DNA of 44,984 nt, taken from the IMG/VR virus record IMGVR_UViG_3300042896_001005, positions 1 to 44,984 of that record, one strand, 5' to 3'. The translations under genes and the position numbers were made by a program. The notes beneath the pieces were generated by a model that was given only the letters and a program-made list of their open reading frames with translations, ran no database searches and had not been told where the DNA came from. The DNA is from a virus. Positions 1 to 8,627 of the stretch are shown here, one piece after another; position 1 is the first letter of the stretch, and every line of letters begins with the position of its first letter.

Positions 1-1558
1 CATAAGGATGAGCCCATTTAGTATTAAGGAACATCTTACGATTGCCTTCTTTACTAGTAATTAACGGCCAATTTGCATAATATACATCCCCCTCGATATA
101 AGCTAATCCTTCAAATACATCAATTTTATTAAATTCTGTACGAGGTACGTTAGGATCTAAACCGCTGGTTGGTAGTTTATCGTAATTTGGCCAAATTTGG
201 GTACGAACTTGCTGAGGCACGTTATACCATGAACACTGCATATGATTGTCCATGTACACCTCTGTAAAAGATAGCTTAAGGAAATCAAACTTTTCTTTAA
301 GCATAATCTTTTGTAGTTTATCAAAAAGATCAGGAACATAGAACCGAAAACCATTACGGCAGGTACTGGTACCAGGTTCATGTAGGCACATATCGTCTTC
401 AAAAAATATGTAAAAATCGTTATTAGTAGTATCAAAATGTTCAGCAGCATATTGTCTACCACCACAAATACCGACGTTATTGAAGTGCTTGTAATGTACA
501 AACCCATACTCTTGTGCAATCTTTTGGTTTTCTTCTTTTGCAGTAAGATCGGTAGAGTTATCAATAAGAATCTTATCTGTTCTCTTAAGCCACTCCGGAT
601 GTTTTTCTAGGCTTTTTAAGAGTACTCGTAATTGCTGAGGGAAATTAAATGTAAGAATATAAATTGCTGTCTTAATATTAGTTAAGTCAAGATTTATATG
701 TCTATTAGTAACTCTTTCCTCCGGTATCGGCTCTAGTGCAGGTTTTTTATTAGCAAGTTCTTGTACAAATTTAACAATAAGGCCGTTTTCATCCAACATG
801 TACCGCCTGTATGTTTCAGGATACAGATAGGTCATAACAGAGAAAATACTTTCTTCCGTGCCCATGTACCCTTCTGATAGACTACGATCTACAAGGGTGT
901 AATACAAACCATTAGCCTCGTGTATAGCTTGCTTTGTACCGCCGAATAATCCTCCACGACCAACTAGTTGTACATTTGCTTGGGCAAACTTATCTATTGC
1001 GTCTTTTTTAAACCCATGTATTTCAGTATTTGTATGGTAAGGATAACAGAGAAATAAAAACGGATCCAATAATGAATTAATGTTGTCAAGCACTTTATTC
1101 TCTGTAAAGTACTTTTCATATACAGTATTTGTTATACCTGCGTCTAACCAAATAAAGTATTTTGATGCAAAAGGATCCCAAATAGTAACATCATGAAGCA
1201 TAAACATTTTGCTCATGACAATTGGGTTATACCATTCACACACAGCTTGAGGGCTACTAGATAACCAACCACCAGGACCGGTTTGATTAAACCAATTTGG
1301 ATCTGTTCTTATTTTTTGAGTTTTATCCCAAAACGGACTATAGAGACGCTTTACATCTTCAAGTTCATAGACTTTTACAAAAGTGTTCTCTCTTTTGCGT
1401 TTAGCCCAAACTAAATGCTCTAACGATTTCGGTACATAAACGAAAAGGTTAGCATCTATATCAAGAAACTTGTTAAAATTCTCAATATAATGATTAAAGT
1501 CGCGGCCCGGACGGTTAATGTTCCAAAGACCGGTTACTATTGTTAATTCCTTATTCAT
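1..1558 (-). CDS. Two-domain glycosyltransferase, C-terminus cut by window edge
   Basis: The frame is open from the ATG at 1556-1558 down to base 1, about 519 codons, with no stop in the stretches translated. The C-terminus lies outside the window. The N-terminus (VTGLWNINRPGRDFNHY) resembles the HtrL/YibB (WlaTC) glycosyltransferase family. From about residue 295 a second domain begins with TAIYILTFNFPQQLRVLLKS, followed by LIDNSTD, NNVGICGG and YIFFEDDM. That is the layout of a family 2 GT-A enzyme whose acidic triad binds metal and nucleotide-sugar. The two domains together suggest one polypeptide making two sugar transfers, acceptors unknown. The ATG lies two bases after the stop of the upstream gene, so it is the last member seen of a co-directional glycosylation operon. 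The family calls are by eye. The two-domain architecture is well supported, the substrates are not. Confidence 0.72.
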   Translation of the reverse strand, partial: MNKELTIVTGLWNINRPGRDFNHYIENFNKFLDIDANLFVYVPKSLEHLVWAKRKRENTFVKVYELEDVKRLYSPFWDKTQKIRTDPNWFNQTGPGGWLSSSPQAVCEWYNPIVMSKMFMLHDVTIWDPFASKYFIWLDAGITNTVYEKYFTENKVLDNINSLLDPFLFLCYPYHTNTEIHGFKKDAIDKFAQANVQLVGRGGLFGGTKQAIHEANGLYYTLVDRSLSEGYMGTEESIFSVMTYLYPETYRRYMLDENGLIVKFVQELANKKPALEPIPEERVTNRHINLDLTNIKTAIYILTFNFPQQLRVLLKSLEKHPEWLKRTDKILIDNSTDLTAKEENQKIAQEYGFVHYKHFNNVGICGGRQYAAEHFDTTNNDFYIFFEDDMCLHEPGTSTCRNGFRFYVPDLFDKLQKIMLKEKFDFLKLSFTEVYMDNHMQCSWYNVPQQVRTQIWPNYDKLPTSGLDPNVPRTEFNKIDVFEGLAYIEGDVYYANWPLITSKEGNRKMFLNTKWAHPY

Positions 1559-1560
1559 TA

Positions 1561-2367
1561 TTAGTATTTTTGACTTTCAATATGTTTATAAAAAATGGAT
1601 CCGTTATCGTCTACTTTATTTTGCCTCATAATATTGCAACCTTCAAGAGAATCGTGATGGGTGTGTTTGAGTACTGGAAAGGTTTGTACCCCGCCTAATG
1701 CTTGCCATTCTTCTAGTGTTTTTAAAACTGGATCTGAAGAGTGAAACGTAACTATTCTTTTAATATTTTTTGATGCAAGATAAGACGAATTAAGCAAATC
1801 GTCGTTCCATGACTTACCTACAAAATCTGTAAAGTAGTCTTGTTGAAAGTAATGCCTACGGTATGAAATGGTCTTGTAAGCTTGTAGTACTTTAACTGGG
1901 TAGTTTCCGTTAACCGATACTACATAATGATCTCTAACATCATTAAAAACCGGTGGGTTAACAATCCCTAAACCATCATATCCAATTGCACAACCAGGAA
2001 ACTTGTATTGATTTGCAACTTGCTCCTTCACCATTTCAGTATTATATACAAGGTCATCGTCAACCGTAATGATAATAGCATCTGGATCTTCTACACGTAA
2101 CAACGTAGGAACAATTTTCGTAATAGACCCTAGATCATCTACACGAAACAGCTTTAAACGGGGATTCTTTGAGGCTATAACATTGAGCCAGTCCGGAATA
2201 ACATAAGGTGCCTGCGTAGTTTTATTTACATGAGGAATGTTAAAATGTATTTCGTAGTTTTCATACGTTTGATTCAGTAAAGAATCTATACAAGACTTAA
2301 GACCATACTCATTAGTATCCTGCAAACGAGTTGGTATCGTGGTAAGGGTTAAAATCACTTGAGGCAT
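1561..2367 (-). CDS. GT-A fold glycosyltransferase (family 2-like)
   Basis: This 268-residue protein opens with VILTLTTIPTRL, a start typical of phage and bacterial GT-A glycosyltransferases. A central acidic motif, IIITVDDDLVYN at roughly residues 98-109, fits the metal-binding DXD site. No signal peptide or membrane span is seen, so it probably acts in the host cytoplasm on a nucleotide-sugar donor. It sits in a run of four other glycosyltransferase-like genes and one methyltransferase, which supports a sugar-decoration role. Likely targets are virion fibres or another polymer; the sequence cannot say which. The ATG at 2365-2367 is preceded by an A/T-rich stretch containing TTAAATA but no obvious Shine-Dalgarno sequence. 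Confidence 0.72.
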   Translation of the reverse strand: MPQVILTLTTIPTRLQDTNEYGLKSCIDSLLNQTYENYEIHFNIPHVNKTTQAPYVIPDWLNVIASKNPRLKLFRVDDLGSITKIVPTLLRVEDPDAIIITVDDDLVYNTEMVKEQVANQYKFPGCAIGYDGLGIVNPPVFNDVRDHYVVSVNGNYPVKVLQAYKTISYRRHYFQQDYFTDFVGKSWNDDLLNSSYLASKNIKRIVTFHSSDPVLKTLEEWQALGGVQTFPVLKHTHHDSLEGCNIMRQNKVDDNGSIFYKHIESQKY

Positions 2368-2388
2368 AAATTTATTTAAATCGGATTA

Positions 2389-3324
2389 TTAATATGGCCA
2401 CTCAACGAGATGGTTATGTTTTTCGTAAAAATTTTTAAGAAGTGTATAGTTTAGCTTAACAAACCCTTCCTTTGAATTTGCTGTTAAATTAAATTCCCAA
2501 CCTGGAAAACTATTCCAAAATCTATCCTCAGGAAAAGTCCTACAAGTTAGTGTACTGTTATCACAACCATAGTCAAAACTCCTACCAACTACTTTTATAT
2601 TCAAAAGCTTATAGATAATAGCAAGCACTGGCTCGGCTAGAATATTCCAACTTCCAGAAGTTAAATGTAAATCTACTCTTTCAAAAGCATCTTTAATTAT
2701 AAAGCTATACACATTAAGAAATTGCTGTATACTTTGTTTATCAACAAACTTATAGATTCTTACCGGTCCATCATTGAGCAAATAACCGTCATTTAAATTA
2801 TAAACCGGTAAGTTTAATAACTTACTATACTTTACTACAGCGTTTTTAATGTTATCATTACCGGTATAATCATACACATTGTGACCGGTAACTGTATTAA
2901 TCTTTATATTATCTAAATAGTTATAAAACTTAGTTATAGTTGTATCATCATATTTAACATGTATATCACAATCAAGCAGTAACACCCCTTTGTAGTTTTC
3001 AATATTTTCTAAATTAAAACAATATCTCTGTATGGAATAGGGGTAACGTCGAGATGTAACTCTCATTTCATTTGCATATGCTACCACGTCTTTAGTTGGA
3101 GTGGGTAATACCTCGTGAGTTTTAGACCAATCATCCCTTAGAGTGTTAATATCTCTAACAAATAAATTGTATCTCTTTACCTCATCAAAATCATCCACAA
3201 TGTCAGTGAGTACGAGTGTATCAAAATATTTTAATGCAGTGTGATTTTGTATATTATCTATTACTCTCTTACGAAACGTAGGACCAATCGCAGTAAAAAC
3301 TATTAAGGCTTTATTATTTACCAT
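2389..3324 (-). CDS. Putative glycosyltransferase-like protein
   Basis: This 311-residue protein has no family I recognise with certainty. It starts with ALIVFTAIGPTFRKRV. Around residue 115 it carries GVLLLDCDIHVKYDD, a hydrophobic strand ending in an Asp-Cys-Asp triad like the DXD site of GT-A glycosyltransferases. The setting between glycosyltransferases and a methyltransferase supports that call. The C-terminal half (GSWNILAEPVLAIIYKLL, then a Cys-containing CDNSTLTCRTFPEDRFWN stretch) may bind the acceptor, but that is a guess. About 54 non-coding bases separate it from the upstream methyltransferase, the largest gap within this cluster, so it may have its own promoter. The start is the ATG at 3322-3324. 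Confidence 0.5.
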   Translation of the reverse strand: MVNNKALIVFTAIGPTFRKRVIDNIQNHTALKYFDTLVLTDIVDDFDEVKRYNLFVRDINTLRDDWSKTHEVLPTPTKDVVAYANEMRVTSRRYPYSIQRYCFNLENIENYKGVLLLDCDIHVKYDDTTITKFYNYLDNIKINTVTGHNVYDYTGNDNIKNAVVKYSKLLNLPVYNLNDGYLLNDGPVRIYKFVDKQSIQQFLNVYSFIIKDAFERVDLHLTSGSWNILAEPVLAIIYKLLNIKVVGRSFDYGCDNSTLTCRTFPEDRFWNSFPGWEFNLTANSKEGFVKLNYTLLKNFYEKHNHLVEWPY

Positions 3325-3378
3325 ACCGTATGAGCGTTAGCTGGTTTGTTAACTAACATTTTTTCGCTAAAAAAACTT

Positions 3379-4068
3379 TTACTGCTCTTTATAAAATACA
3401 GTTTGACGCCCACAAAGCAAACGCGTATAACCCTCGTTAATTAGATGCGGAGTTAAGATTTTATCTTTACCAGCACTCTCCGTGTTAAAATCTGTATCAT
3501 CAATGGAAACTAAATGTCTAGGAGCTAGCTTATCTTTTGCAGCAATGTACGCTCTCAGATGGTTTTCAGCATATTCATGCGTACCTTTATCCCAGCCATC
3601 TAAATACAGCAAATCAATTTTGCCTGGAAAGTTTTGCAAAAAGGAAATGCCATCCTGTGGTACATGAATGTGTAGGTTGGAAGGTACCGGTTGCTTAATG
3701 TGATGTTCGTATTGGGAAAGTAAAATTTCCTTACATCTTGGGTCAATATCTACTGTGTGTACTTCAAAACCTTCCCGTGCCCAAAAATACGTTGAATGAC
3801 CATCTTGACAGCACGGAGGTGCGTCTTTAGACTGCAAATTGTAGCTGCTATCATGATAAGCAATACAGCGTTGAGTAAGTTCCATTCGTGTGGATCCAAT
3901 CTCAACTACAGTTTTACCACCAATCAACTTAAGAAACTCGATAGTTTTACGTATCCATGGTGCAGGATAATTACGGATACTATTCTCTTCATGTGTTAAT
4001 ACATCATGGTTCCAATAGTGTGTAGTTACTTTAAAATTATTAGCGCTTAGTTGTAGTTCTTTTATCAT
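3379..4068 (-). CDS. Class I SAM-dependent methyltransferase
   Basis: I place the start at the ATG at 4066-4068 (229 residues). There the ATG overlaps the upstream TGA as ATGA, and an AGAGGA Shine-Dalgarno-like sequence lies about nine bases upstream. An in-frame ATG 30 bases further out is less likely. Motif I is KTVVEIGST (residues 52-60), the acidic end of strand 2 is VDIDP (106-110), and a post-motif strand reads IDLLYLDGWD (151-160). Two aspartates follow in VSIDDTDF (187-194), suggesting a metal-assisted O-methyltransferase as in TylF/macrocin-type enzymes. In this cluster the plausible substrate is a sugar or a glycan on the virion. The Rossmann fold is clear, the substrate is inferred from neighbours. 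Confidence 0.78.
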   Translation of the reverse strand: MIKELQLSANNFKVTTHYWNHDVLTHEENSIRNYPAPWIRKTIEFLKLIGGKTVVEIGSTRMELTQRCIAYHDSSYNLQSKDAPPCCQDGHSTYFWAREGFEVHTVDIDPRCKEILLSQYEHHIKQPVPSNLHIHVPQDGISFLQNFPGKIDLLYLDGWDKGTHEYAENHLRAYIAAKDKLAPRHLVSIDDTDFNTESAGKDKILTPHLINEGYTRLLCGRQTVFYKEQ

Positions 4069-5327
4069 GTAATTTTTTCCTCTATTCTTTCTGCCCATCC
4101 TTGACTCTTACTATGAGCCCATATAACCCACTTTGCAGGCTTTCTATCTGTTAGAAAAAACTTCTCTATACTTATGTGATTGTTAGGGCTTCGCAATATT
4201 TCAGTAATATTACCTGCTTGTATATCTTCTCGGAAGATTGCATTCCCGTTTTCATCATCAAAAGCAAATACCCAAAAATCATAATCATTATGCTTAAAAA
4301 TCGATTTATCAAATCTAACACAATGATAGAAAGAAACTGCAAATGAATTTTCCCATGCGTCATCATTCTCAATTAACGGGTTCGGTGGGTATTTGTTATC
4401 TAGTGTATACTGCTGTACAGCCTTACGTTTAAAATGGAACCCAGCATATTTTTCAAACTCTCTTAACGTACGCACCGTACCTAGATCATAACCGGTTAAG
4501 TCTACATCTGCATCTTTCTGAGTTCTGATTAAATTACGAATACGCTTCCATGCAGTTTGTTGGTAACCGTACCAGTCTTCACCTCGCTTTGATTGATCAT
4601 CCCACAAAAGAATACCGCTACGCTCTTCTCTCATAGTAGCATGCCATATAACTAACTTATGCGGATGAAACAAATCATACCCGTGTGTAAATGAACGTAC
4701 AGTTAAATTAAGTTCCTCTCCGCTAAAATATATGCTTGGGTCATGTTTTACATCTTTAGCCCACTGAGTCCGTGCAAATGCAAAGTGCCCTGAGATAAAA
4801 CGTGATCGTGCTGGTTCAGTCATAGTCTGATAACCAGAAAGCAGTCCGGGTCTAATAAAAATTGTACCGTGCGGGTAAAAACAAGCAAACTGTTGCTGCC
4901 ATGGCTCCATGCAACGACCGACTGGATCAGTCTTAGGATTATAATACGGTAAATAACCAGTAAGAATAGGTTTAAAACCTTTCTTCTCTAAACCTAGATG
5001 CATTTGTTCGAGAGTTTCGTCCCAGTCTTTAGTGAAACGGTGATGTGAATCAAGTTGAAGCACATACGTTTCATCTGTAATCATATCATTAATTCTTTGA
5101 CGAGCGTAAGGCAAACCTTTTGCTTTAGTGTAAAGAATCTCATCTATCTTAAATTGTTTGTTACCACGAAATTCATCAATATTATCAAACTTATCGTCAG
5201 GGTTATATTGACGGCAGATGCCAAATACTATTCTTTCCGGGTGCTTAGCCTGTGCTAAGCAGTCCTTAATTGTAGGAACCAATTCCGGTTCTCTATAAGC
5301 AGGTAGATGTACAAAGATTTTATTCAT
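4065..5327 (-). CDS. GlcNAc-type (GT60-like) glycosyltransferase, copy A
   Basis: This 420-residue protein starts at the ATG at 5325-5327, which overlaps the TGA of the upstream paralogue as ATGA. Upstream in-frame starts lie inside that gene and are unlikely. The N-terminus IFVHLPAYREPELVPTIKDC matches the GlcNAc glycosyltransferase family (Pfam GlcNAc, CAZy GT60). The donor-site motif is LQLDSHHRF (residues 90-98). Further family landmarks are ISGHFAFARTQW, FSGEELNLTVRSFTHGYD and FHPHKLVIWH. Known GT60 members move GlcNAc from UDP-GlcNAc to a protein, including to hydroxyproline of Skp1 in Dictyostelium. Here it is paired with a paralogue upstream and a methyltransferase downstream. That a virion protein is the acceptor is inference. 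Confidence 0.8.
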   Translation of the reverse strand: MNKIFVHLPAYREPELVPTIKDCLAQAKHPERIVFGICRQYNPDDKFDNIDEFRGNKQFKIDEILYTKAKGLPYARQRINDMITDETYVLQLDSHHRFTKDWDETLEQMHLGLEKKGFKPILTGYLPYYNPKTDPVGRCMEPWQQQFACFYPHGTIFIRPGLLSGYQTMTEPARSRFISGHFAFARTQWAKDVKHDPSIYFSGEELNLTVRSFTHGYDLFHPHKLVIWHATMREERSGILLWDDQSKRGEDWYGYQQTAWKRIRNLIRTQKDADVDLTGYDLGTVRTLREFEKYAGFHFKRKAVQQYTLDNKYPPNPLIENDDAWENSFAVSFYHCVRFDKSIFKHNDYDFWVFAFDDENGNAIFREDIQAGNITEILRSPNNHISIEKFFLTDRKPAKWVIWAHSKSQGWAERIEEKIT

Positions 5328-6583
5328 TGGTAATTTATTACGTTTTCCAGTATTTTTGTGTTCCAACCCTTTGATTTGCTGTGTGGCCATATAGTCCATT
5401 TATAAGGTTTACTGTCAGTATCAAATTCTCTCCAAATATGAATGAATTTATCATCTGGAAGTGTTGCAATAATAGTTTTTATCTCATTCTCATCTGCGTC
5501 TTTCCGGTACATATCTTTATTTTGCTCGTCCTTAAACACTATACACCAGAAATCATAATCTCCTTCGGGTAATTCAGGACGATATACATCAATACAATAC
5601 TTGAATCTTGTTACTAGTTCTTTTTGAAAAGCTTCTTCACTAACAAACTTTATTGGTGGTGGGGTTTCGTTAATAACATCTTTATGAAAACGGCGCTTCT
5701 TAAAGTCTACCCCAGCATAACGTTCAAAATCTTGCAGAGTGCGGATATTACCTAAGCCACACTCTTTAAAATCGATTTGTTTTGGATCTTCCTCGTCTAT
5801 TCCAAATAAAATCTTTACCCGCTTGTAGCTAACAGAATTAAGATCATTCCAATTGGAATTATCATCCCAGTGTTTTCTTGCTCCTGAGCGTGTGTATTGA
5901 TGCCACACTAAATGCTTGTGAGGGTGGAAAAGATCATAACCATGCGTATATGAGCGTACTGCTAATGATATTTCTTCTCCGTGAAAATAAAGTTCAGAGT
6001 CATATGGCACTTCTTTACACCATTGACCTAAGGTAAAAATGAAATGCCCTGATAATCCTCGAGCTGGAATCGGTATAATAAGTTCTTGCCAGTTTTTAAT
6101 AGTAGAAGGTCGCAAGAAAATAGGCCCTTCAGGCAAGAAACGATCGTAATTTATTTGCCACAAATCCTGTACTCGACCAGCTGGGTCATTAGCAGGTTCA
6201 TAACTTGGAAGATAAGCAGTTAGTAAAGGTTTCTTATAACCAATTGCTTTAAGATCCTTAAGCATTTTAATGGCTGCGGTGTCCCAGCCTTGTATGAAAC
6301 GATGATGGGAGTCTAACTGTAAGGTATAAGTTTGACCGTTATATTGATCTTGTATTTTGCGTCTTATCCAACATGCTCCTTTAGATTTTTTATAAGGTAT
6401 TTCTATAATCTTTAAATTAGGTATACATTCAAGAGCATCAATACTTTCACCTTCTGCGTACTGCCAACCTATACAAAAATGAAGACGTTCAGGTTTATCA
6501 GCTTTTGCAATACAGTCCTTAACAGTAGGAATTAACTCCGGGTCTCTGTATGCCGCAATTTGGATAAAAATAGTTTCTTCCAT
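5324..6583 (-). CDS. GlcNAc-type (GT60-like) glycosyltransferase, copy B
   Basis: This 419-residue paralogue of the next gene downstream begins IFIQIAAYRDPELIPTVKDC. It carries LQLDSHHRFIQGWD near residue 100, LSGHFIFTLGQW, FHGEEISLAVRSYTHGYD and FHPHKHLVWHQY in the same order. The two copies share landmarks along their whole length but have clearly diverged, which suggests duplication followed by specialisation on different acceptors or sugars. The C-terminal region (VTRFKYCIDVYRPE, then a PYKWTIWPHSKSKGWN motif) is also shared between copies and is probably an acceptor or accessory domain. The ATG at 6581-6583 follows a sigma70-like promoter candidate at 6590-6617. This gene may therefore head the glycosylation operon 1-6583, separately from the tail genes. 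Confidence 0.8.
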   Translation of the reverse strand: MEETIFIQIAAYRDPELIPTVKDCIAKADKPERLHFCIGWQYAEGESIDALECIPNLKIIEIPYKKSKGACWIRRKIQDQYNGQTYTLQLDSHHRFIQGWDTAAIKMLKDLKAIGYKKPLLTAYLPSYEPANDPAGRVQDLWQINYDRFLPEGPIFLRPSTIKNWQELIIPIPARGLSGHFIFTLGQWCKEVPYDSELYFHGEEISLAVRSYTHGYDLFHPHKHLVWHQYTRSGARKHWDDNSNWNDLNSVSYKRVKILFGIDEEDPKQIDFKECGLGNIRTLQDFERYAGVDFKKRRFHKDVINETPPPIKFVSEEAFQKELVTRFKYCIDVYRPELPEGDYDFWCIVFKDEQNKDMYRKDADENEIKTIIATLPDDKFIHIWREFDTDSKPYKWTIWPHSKSKGWNTKILENVINYQ

Positions 6584-6589
6584 AAAAAT

Positions 6590-6617
6590 ATTATAGAAGA
6601 ACTTAAACGACTTTCAA
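6590..6617 (-). promoter_or_regulatory. Candidate sigma70-type promoter for the glycosylation operon
   Basis: On the minus strand TTGAAA (6612-6617) and a perfect TATAAT (6590-6595) are separated by 16 bases, close to a host housekeeping promoter. The start codon lies only six bases after TATAAT, so a transcript from here would be nearly leaderless. The element sits in the 37-base gap between the spike gene and the first glycosyltransferase. It could be chance in AT-rich DNA. Confidence 0.4.
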
Positions 6618-6620
6618 CTA

Positions 6621-8627
6621 TTATCCAGGGGTACCGTTAATAGGTCCGTTAGGGTTACTGTTTTTATTACCACCAGCAGTGTTGTAATGGTCAGCCACAG
6701 CTGCAGCAGGCGCAGCACTTGTGCCGCCATTAACTGCAGCAGCTGCTGCATTACGTACTGCATTATTTGTAGCAGATAAGGTAAGAGGTAGATTCTTAAA
6801 ATAGTGAGTGTGGGGCTGATTAATTGAAAGTGTTCCGCCCGCTAATGAAACTGTATCCCCGCTGCTAATAACCCCGCCGCCGCTTTTTGTAATAGTAGCA
6901 CCAGAAATAGTGTAACCAGTGTCCTGTATTGTTGTAGACTCTGTAACTTGGAATTCTACCGGGGCAGTAACGTGCTGTAGATAAAGTTCTCCGTTAACAT
7001 ACGCACCACCGCCAATAACAACATTTTTACTAATACCAAGATTATCATCGACTACAACTTGATCCCGGTTACGGCTTCTAATAGTAACCAAATCTGCAAT
7101 AACAGAAAGGTTAGTGCCGCCGTCTAAGTTAAAGTCATCAGTTGCAGCTAAGTTCATTTGCTTACCAGCAAGTGCCATTATTGTACCGCCAAGGTTCACT
7201 GGACCAGTGGTTTTAATATCTATGCCACCGGATCCTACTAATAAAGAATATCTATTGCCCACACTAAGGTCATAGTTACCACCAGGCATATCATCAATAT
7301 GAGTATATTCAATAGCTGGTATAGTTGTAGTTACTAGTTGAGTACCACTAGTAATAACGTCTCTATACTGCGTAACTGTCTTACTGGTTAAATTGTAACG
7401 AGTGCTTGCAAATGTATTGAATATTAAACCAACGTTTAAAAACTTATGCTTAGTAACTGTTTCAACATAATTACCGCCCATACCAAGTTGAGCTTCAGCA
7501 GCTGCTAAAGCTTCAGCTTGCTGACTAATAACTGTAGTTAAATTATCTTTTCCAGTTGAACCTTCTGGTAATGCTAAAAGATCTGCTATTGATGTATATG
7601 CACTAACCCAAGCATCAAGAGCAGTTTTGTTTAAATTGCCTATCTTAATTAAATAATTCCCTTGTACGGAACTATCCGAATCTCTATCTATAAACAAGTT
7701 ACTGTGACCTCTTACAGTTTCAAACTTATCTCTTAAGGTGAGTAGCTGAAAGTTTTTAGGGCTAAACAAAGAATTGAACTTATTGTTCATTTCAAAAAAC
7801 CCACCCTGAAAGTGAGTAACTTTATAACTTTCTCGATCAGTGGTATTAACTATTTCAATAGCAGCGCCTCTTTGGTTTACTACCATTTTGTTTCTGTAGG
7901 TAGCTGTATTAAGATCGGTGGTTTGTCTTACATTCTTACCATTACTTTCAAACGTTTGCGGGTAATCTTGATATACGTTATTACTATCTTTAAAAATACT
8001 TTCAAAATCACTCTGACTAAATGATGCACCCATATATACAGGATACATTGGCATACCATCTCTAAAAAAGACCCAAACGTGTGCGCCTACATTCGGCACA
8101 GCAAACACCCCTTTAGCGGCATTAGAATAAGTTGCAGGGCGATATTGAGCACCGTTAGGATTGATTTTAGAAGTCTTATTAGCAGAAGTGTCAGTAAACG
8201 CGTCTGTTAGCTTGGTACTATATTTCTCATAAACAAATCCAGGCTTTTCACCCATTTGTTCATTGTTTAAATTATATTGAGGATAATTAGTAGAAAAGTT
8301 ACTGCCGGATAAACTATAAGGGTAAGCAGCATCTGAAGTAGTTGCTTGGGCGCTATTTGCATTATAGGTACCGGTAGCGCTTTCTCCTACTATAGGAGAG
8401 CAAAGTTCAGCCCAAGGTAATTCATCCTTTAAATCGTTAATAATTAACTCTAAATCAGAGTTTATATTTTTACCTGGGAATTTAAAACTACGATCTTGTT
8501 TTAATTCGGCCCATTTATTATACACACCCGCGTTCACGTGTGGTACCCATACTTTTACACGGCCTCTATATTCTGGGTCATTATTTTGTACTACTATACC
8601 GAGATAAACTGATGAGTAAGTTTTCAT
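6621..8627 (-). CDS. gp5-like baseplate central spike protein without lysozyme domain
   Basis: This 668-residue protein starts with YLGIVVQNNDPEYRGRVKVW, the N-terminal OB-fold signature of T4 gp5/VgrG-type spikes. The second half of that signature is FAVPNVGAHVWVFFRDGMPM with YPVYMGAS (about residues 172-205). No lysozyme domain is seen between the OB fold and the C-terminal half. From about residue 440 short beta-rich repeats with many Gly, Asn and Val fit an intertwined trimeric beta-helix. A QPHTHYF motif (His606, His608) resembles the HxH iron site at the tip of P2 gpV-type spikes, but about 60 more residues follow it. The role is puncturing the host envelope at the baseplate centre. The ATG overlaps the upstream stop by one base (TAATG). 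Confidence 0.85.
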   Translation of the reverse strand: MKTYSSVYLGIVVQNNDPEYRGRVKVWVPHVNAGVYNKWAELKQDRSFKFPGKNINSDLELIINDLKDELPWAELCSPIVGESATGTYNANSAQATTSDAAYPYSLSGSNFSTNYPQYNLNNEQMGEKPGFVYEKYSTKLTDAFTDTSANKTSKINPNGAQYRPATYSNAAKGVFAVPNVGAHVWVFFRDGMPMYPVYMGASFSQSDFESIFKDSNNVYQDYPQTFESNGKNVRQTTDLNTATYRNKMVVNQRGAAIEIVNTTDRESYKVTHFQGGFFEMNNKFNSLFSPKNFQLLTLRDKFETVRGHSNLFIDRDSDSSVQGNYLIKIGNLNKTALDAWVSAYTSIADLLALPEGSTGKDNLTTVISQQAEALAAAEAQLGMGGNYVETVTKHKFLNVGLIFNTFASTRYNLTSKTVTQYRDVITSGTQLVTTTIPAIEYTHIDDMPGGNYDLSVGNRYSLLVGSGGIDIKTTGPVNLGGTIMALAGKQMNLAATDDFNLDGGTNLSVIADLVTIRSRNRDQVVVDDNLGISKNVVIGGGAYVNGELYLQHVTAPVEFQVTESTTIQDTGYTISGATITKSGGGVISSGDTVSLAGGTLSINQPHTHYFKNLPLTLSATNNAVRNAAAAAVNGGTSAAPAAAVADHYNTAGGNKNSNPNGPINGTPG

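Noticed and set aside
157-564. A 135-codon minus-strand frame at the left edge.
   Set aside because: It is out of phase with the long glycosyltransferase frame that runs unbroken through the same bases.
3325-3378. Possible terminator in the gap after the methyltransferase (GTTAG/CTAAC and AGCG/CGCT pairs).
   Set aside because: The stems are short and separated by mismatches, and no T run follows on the minus strand.
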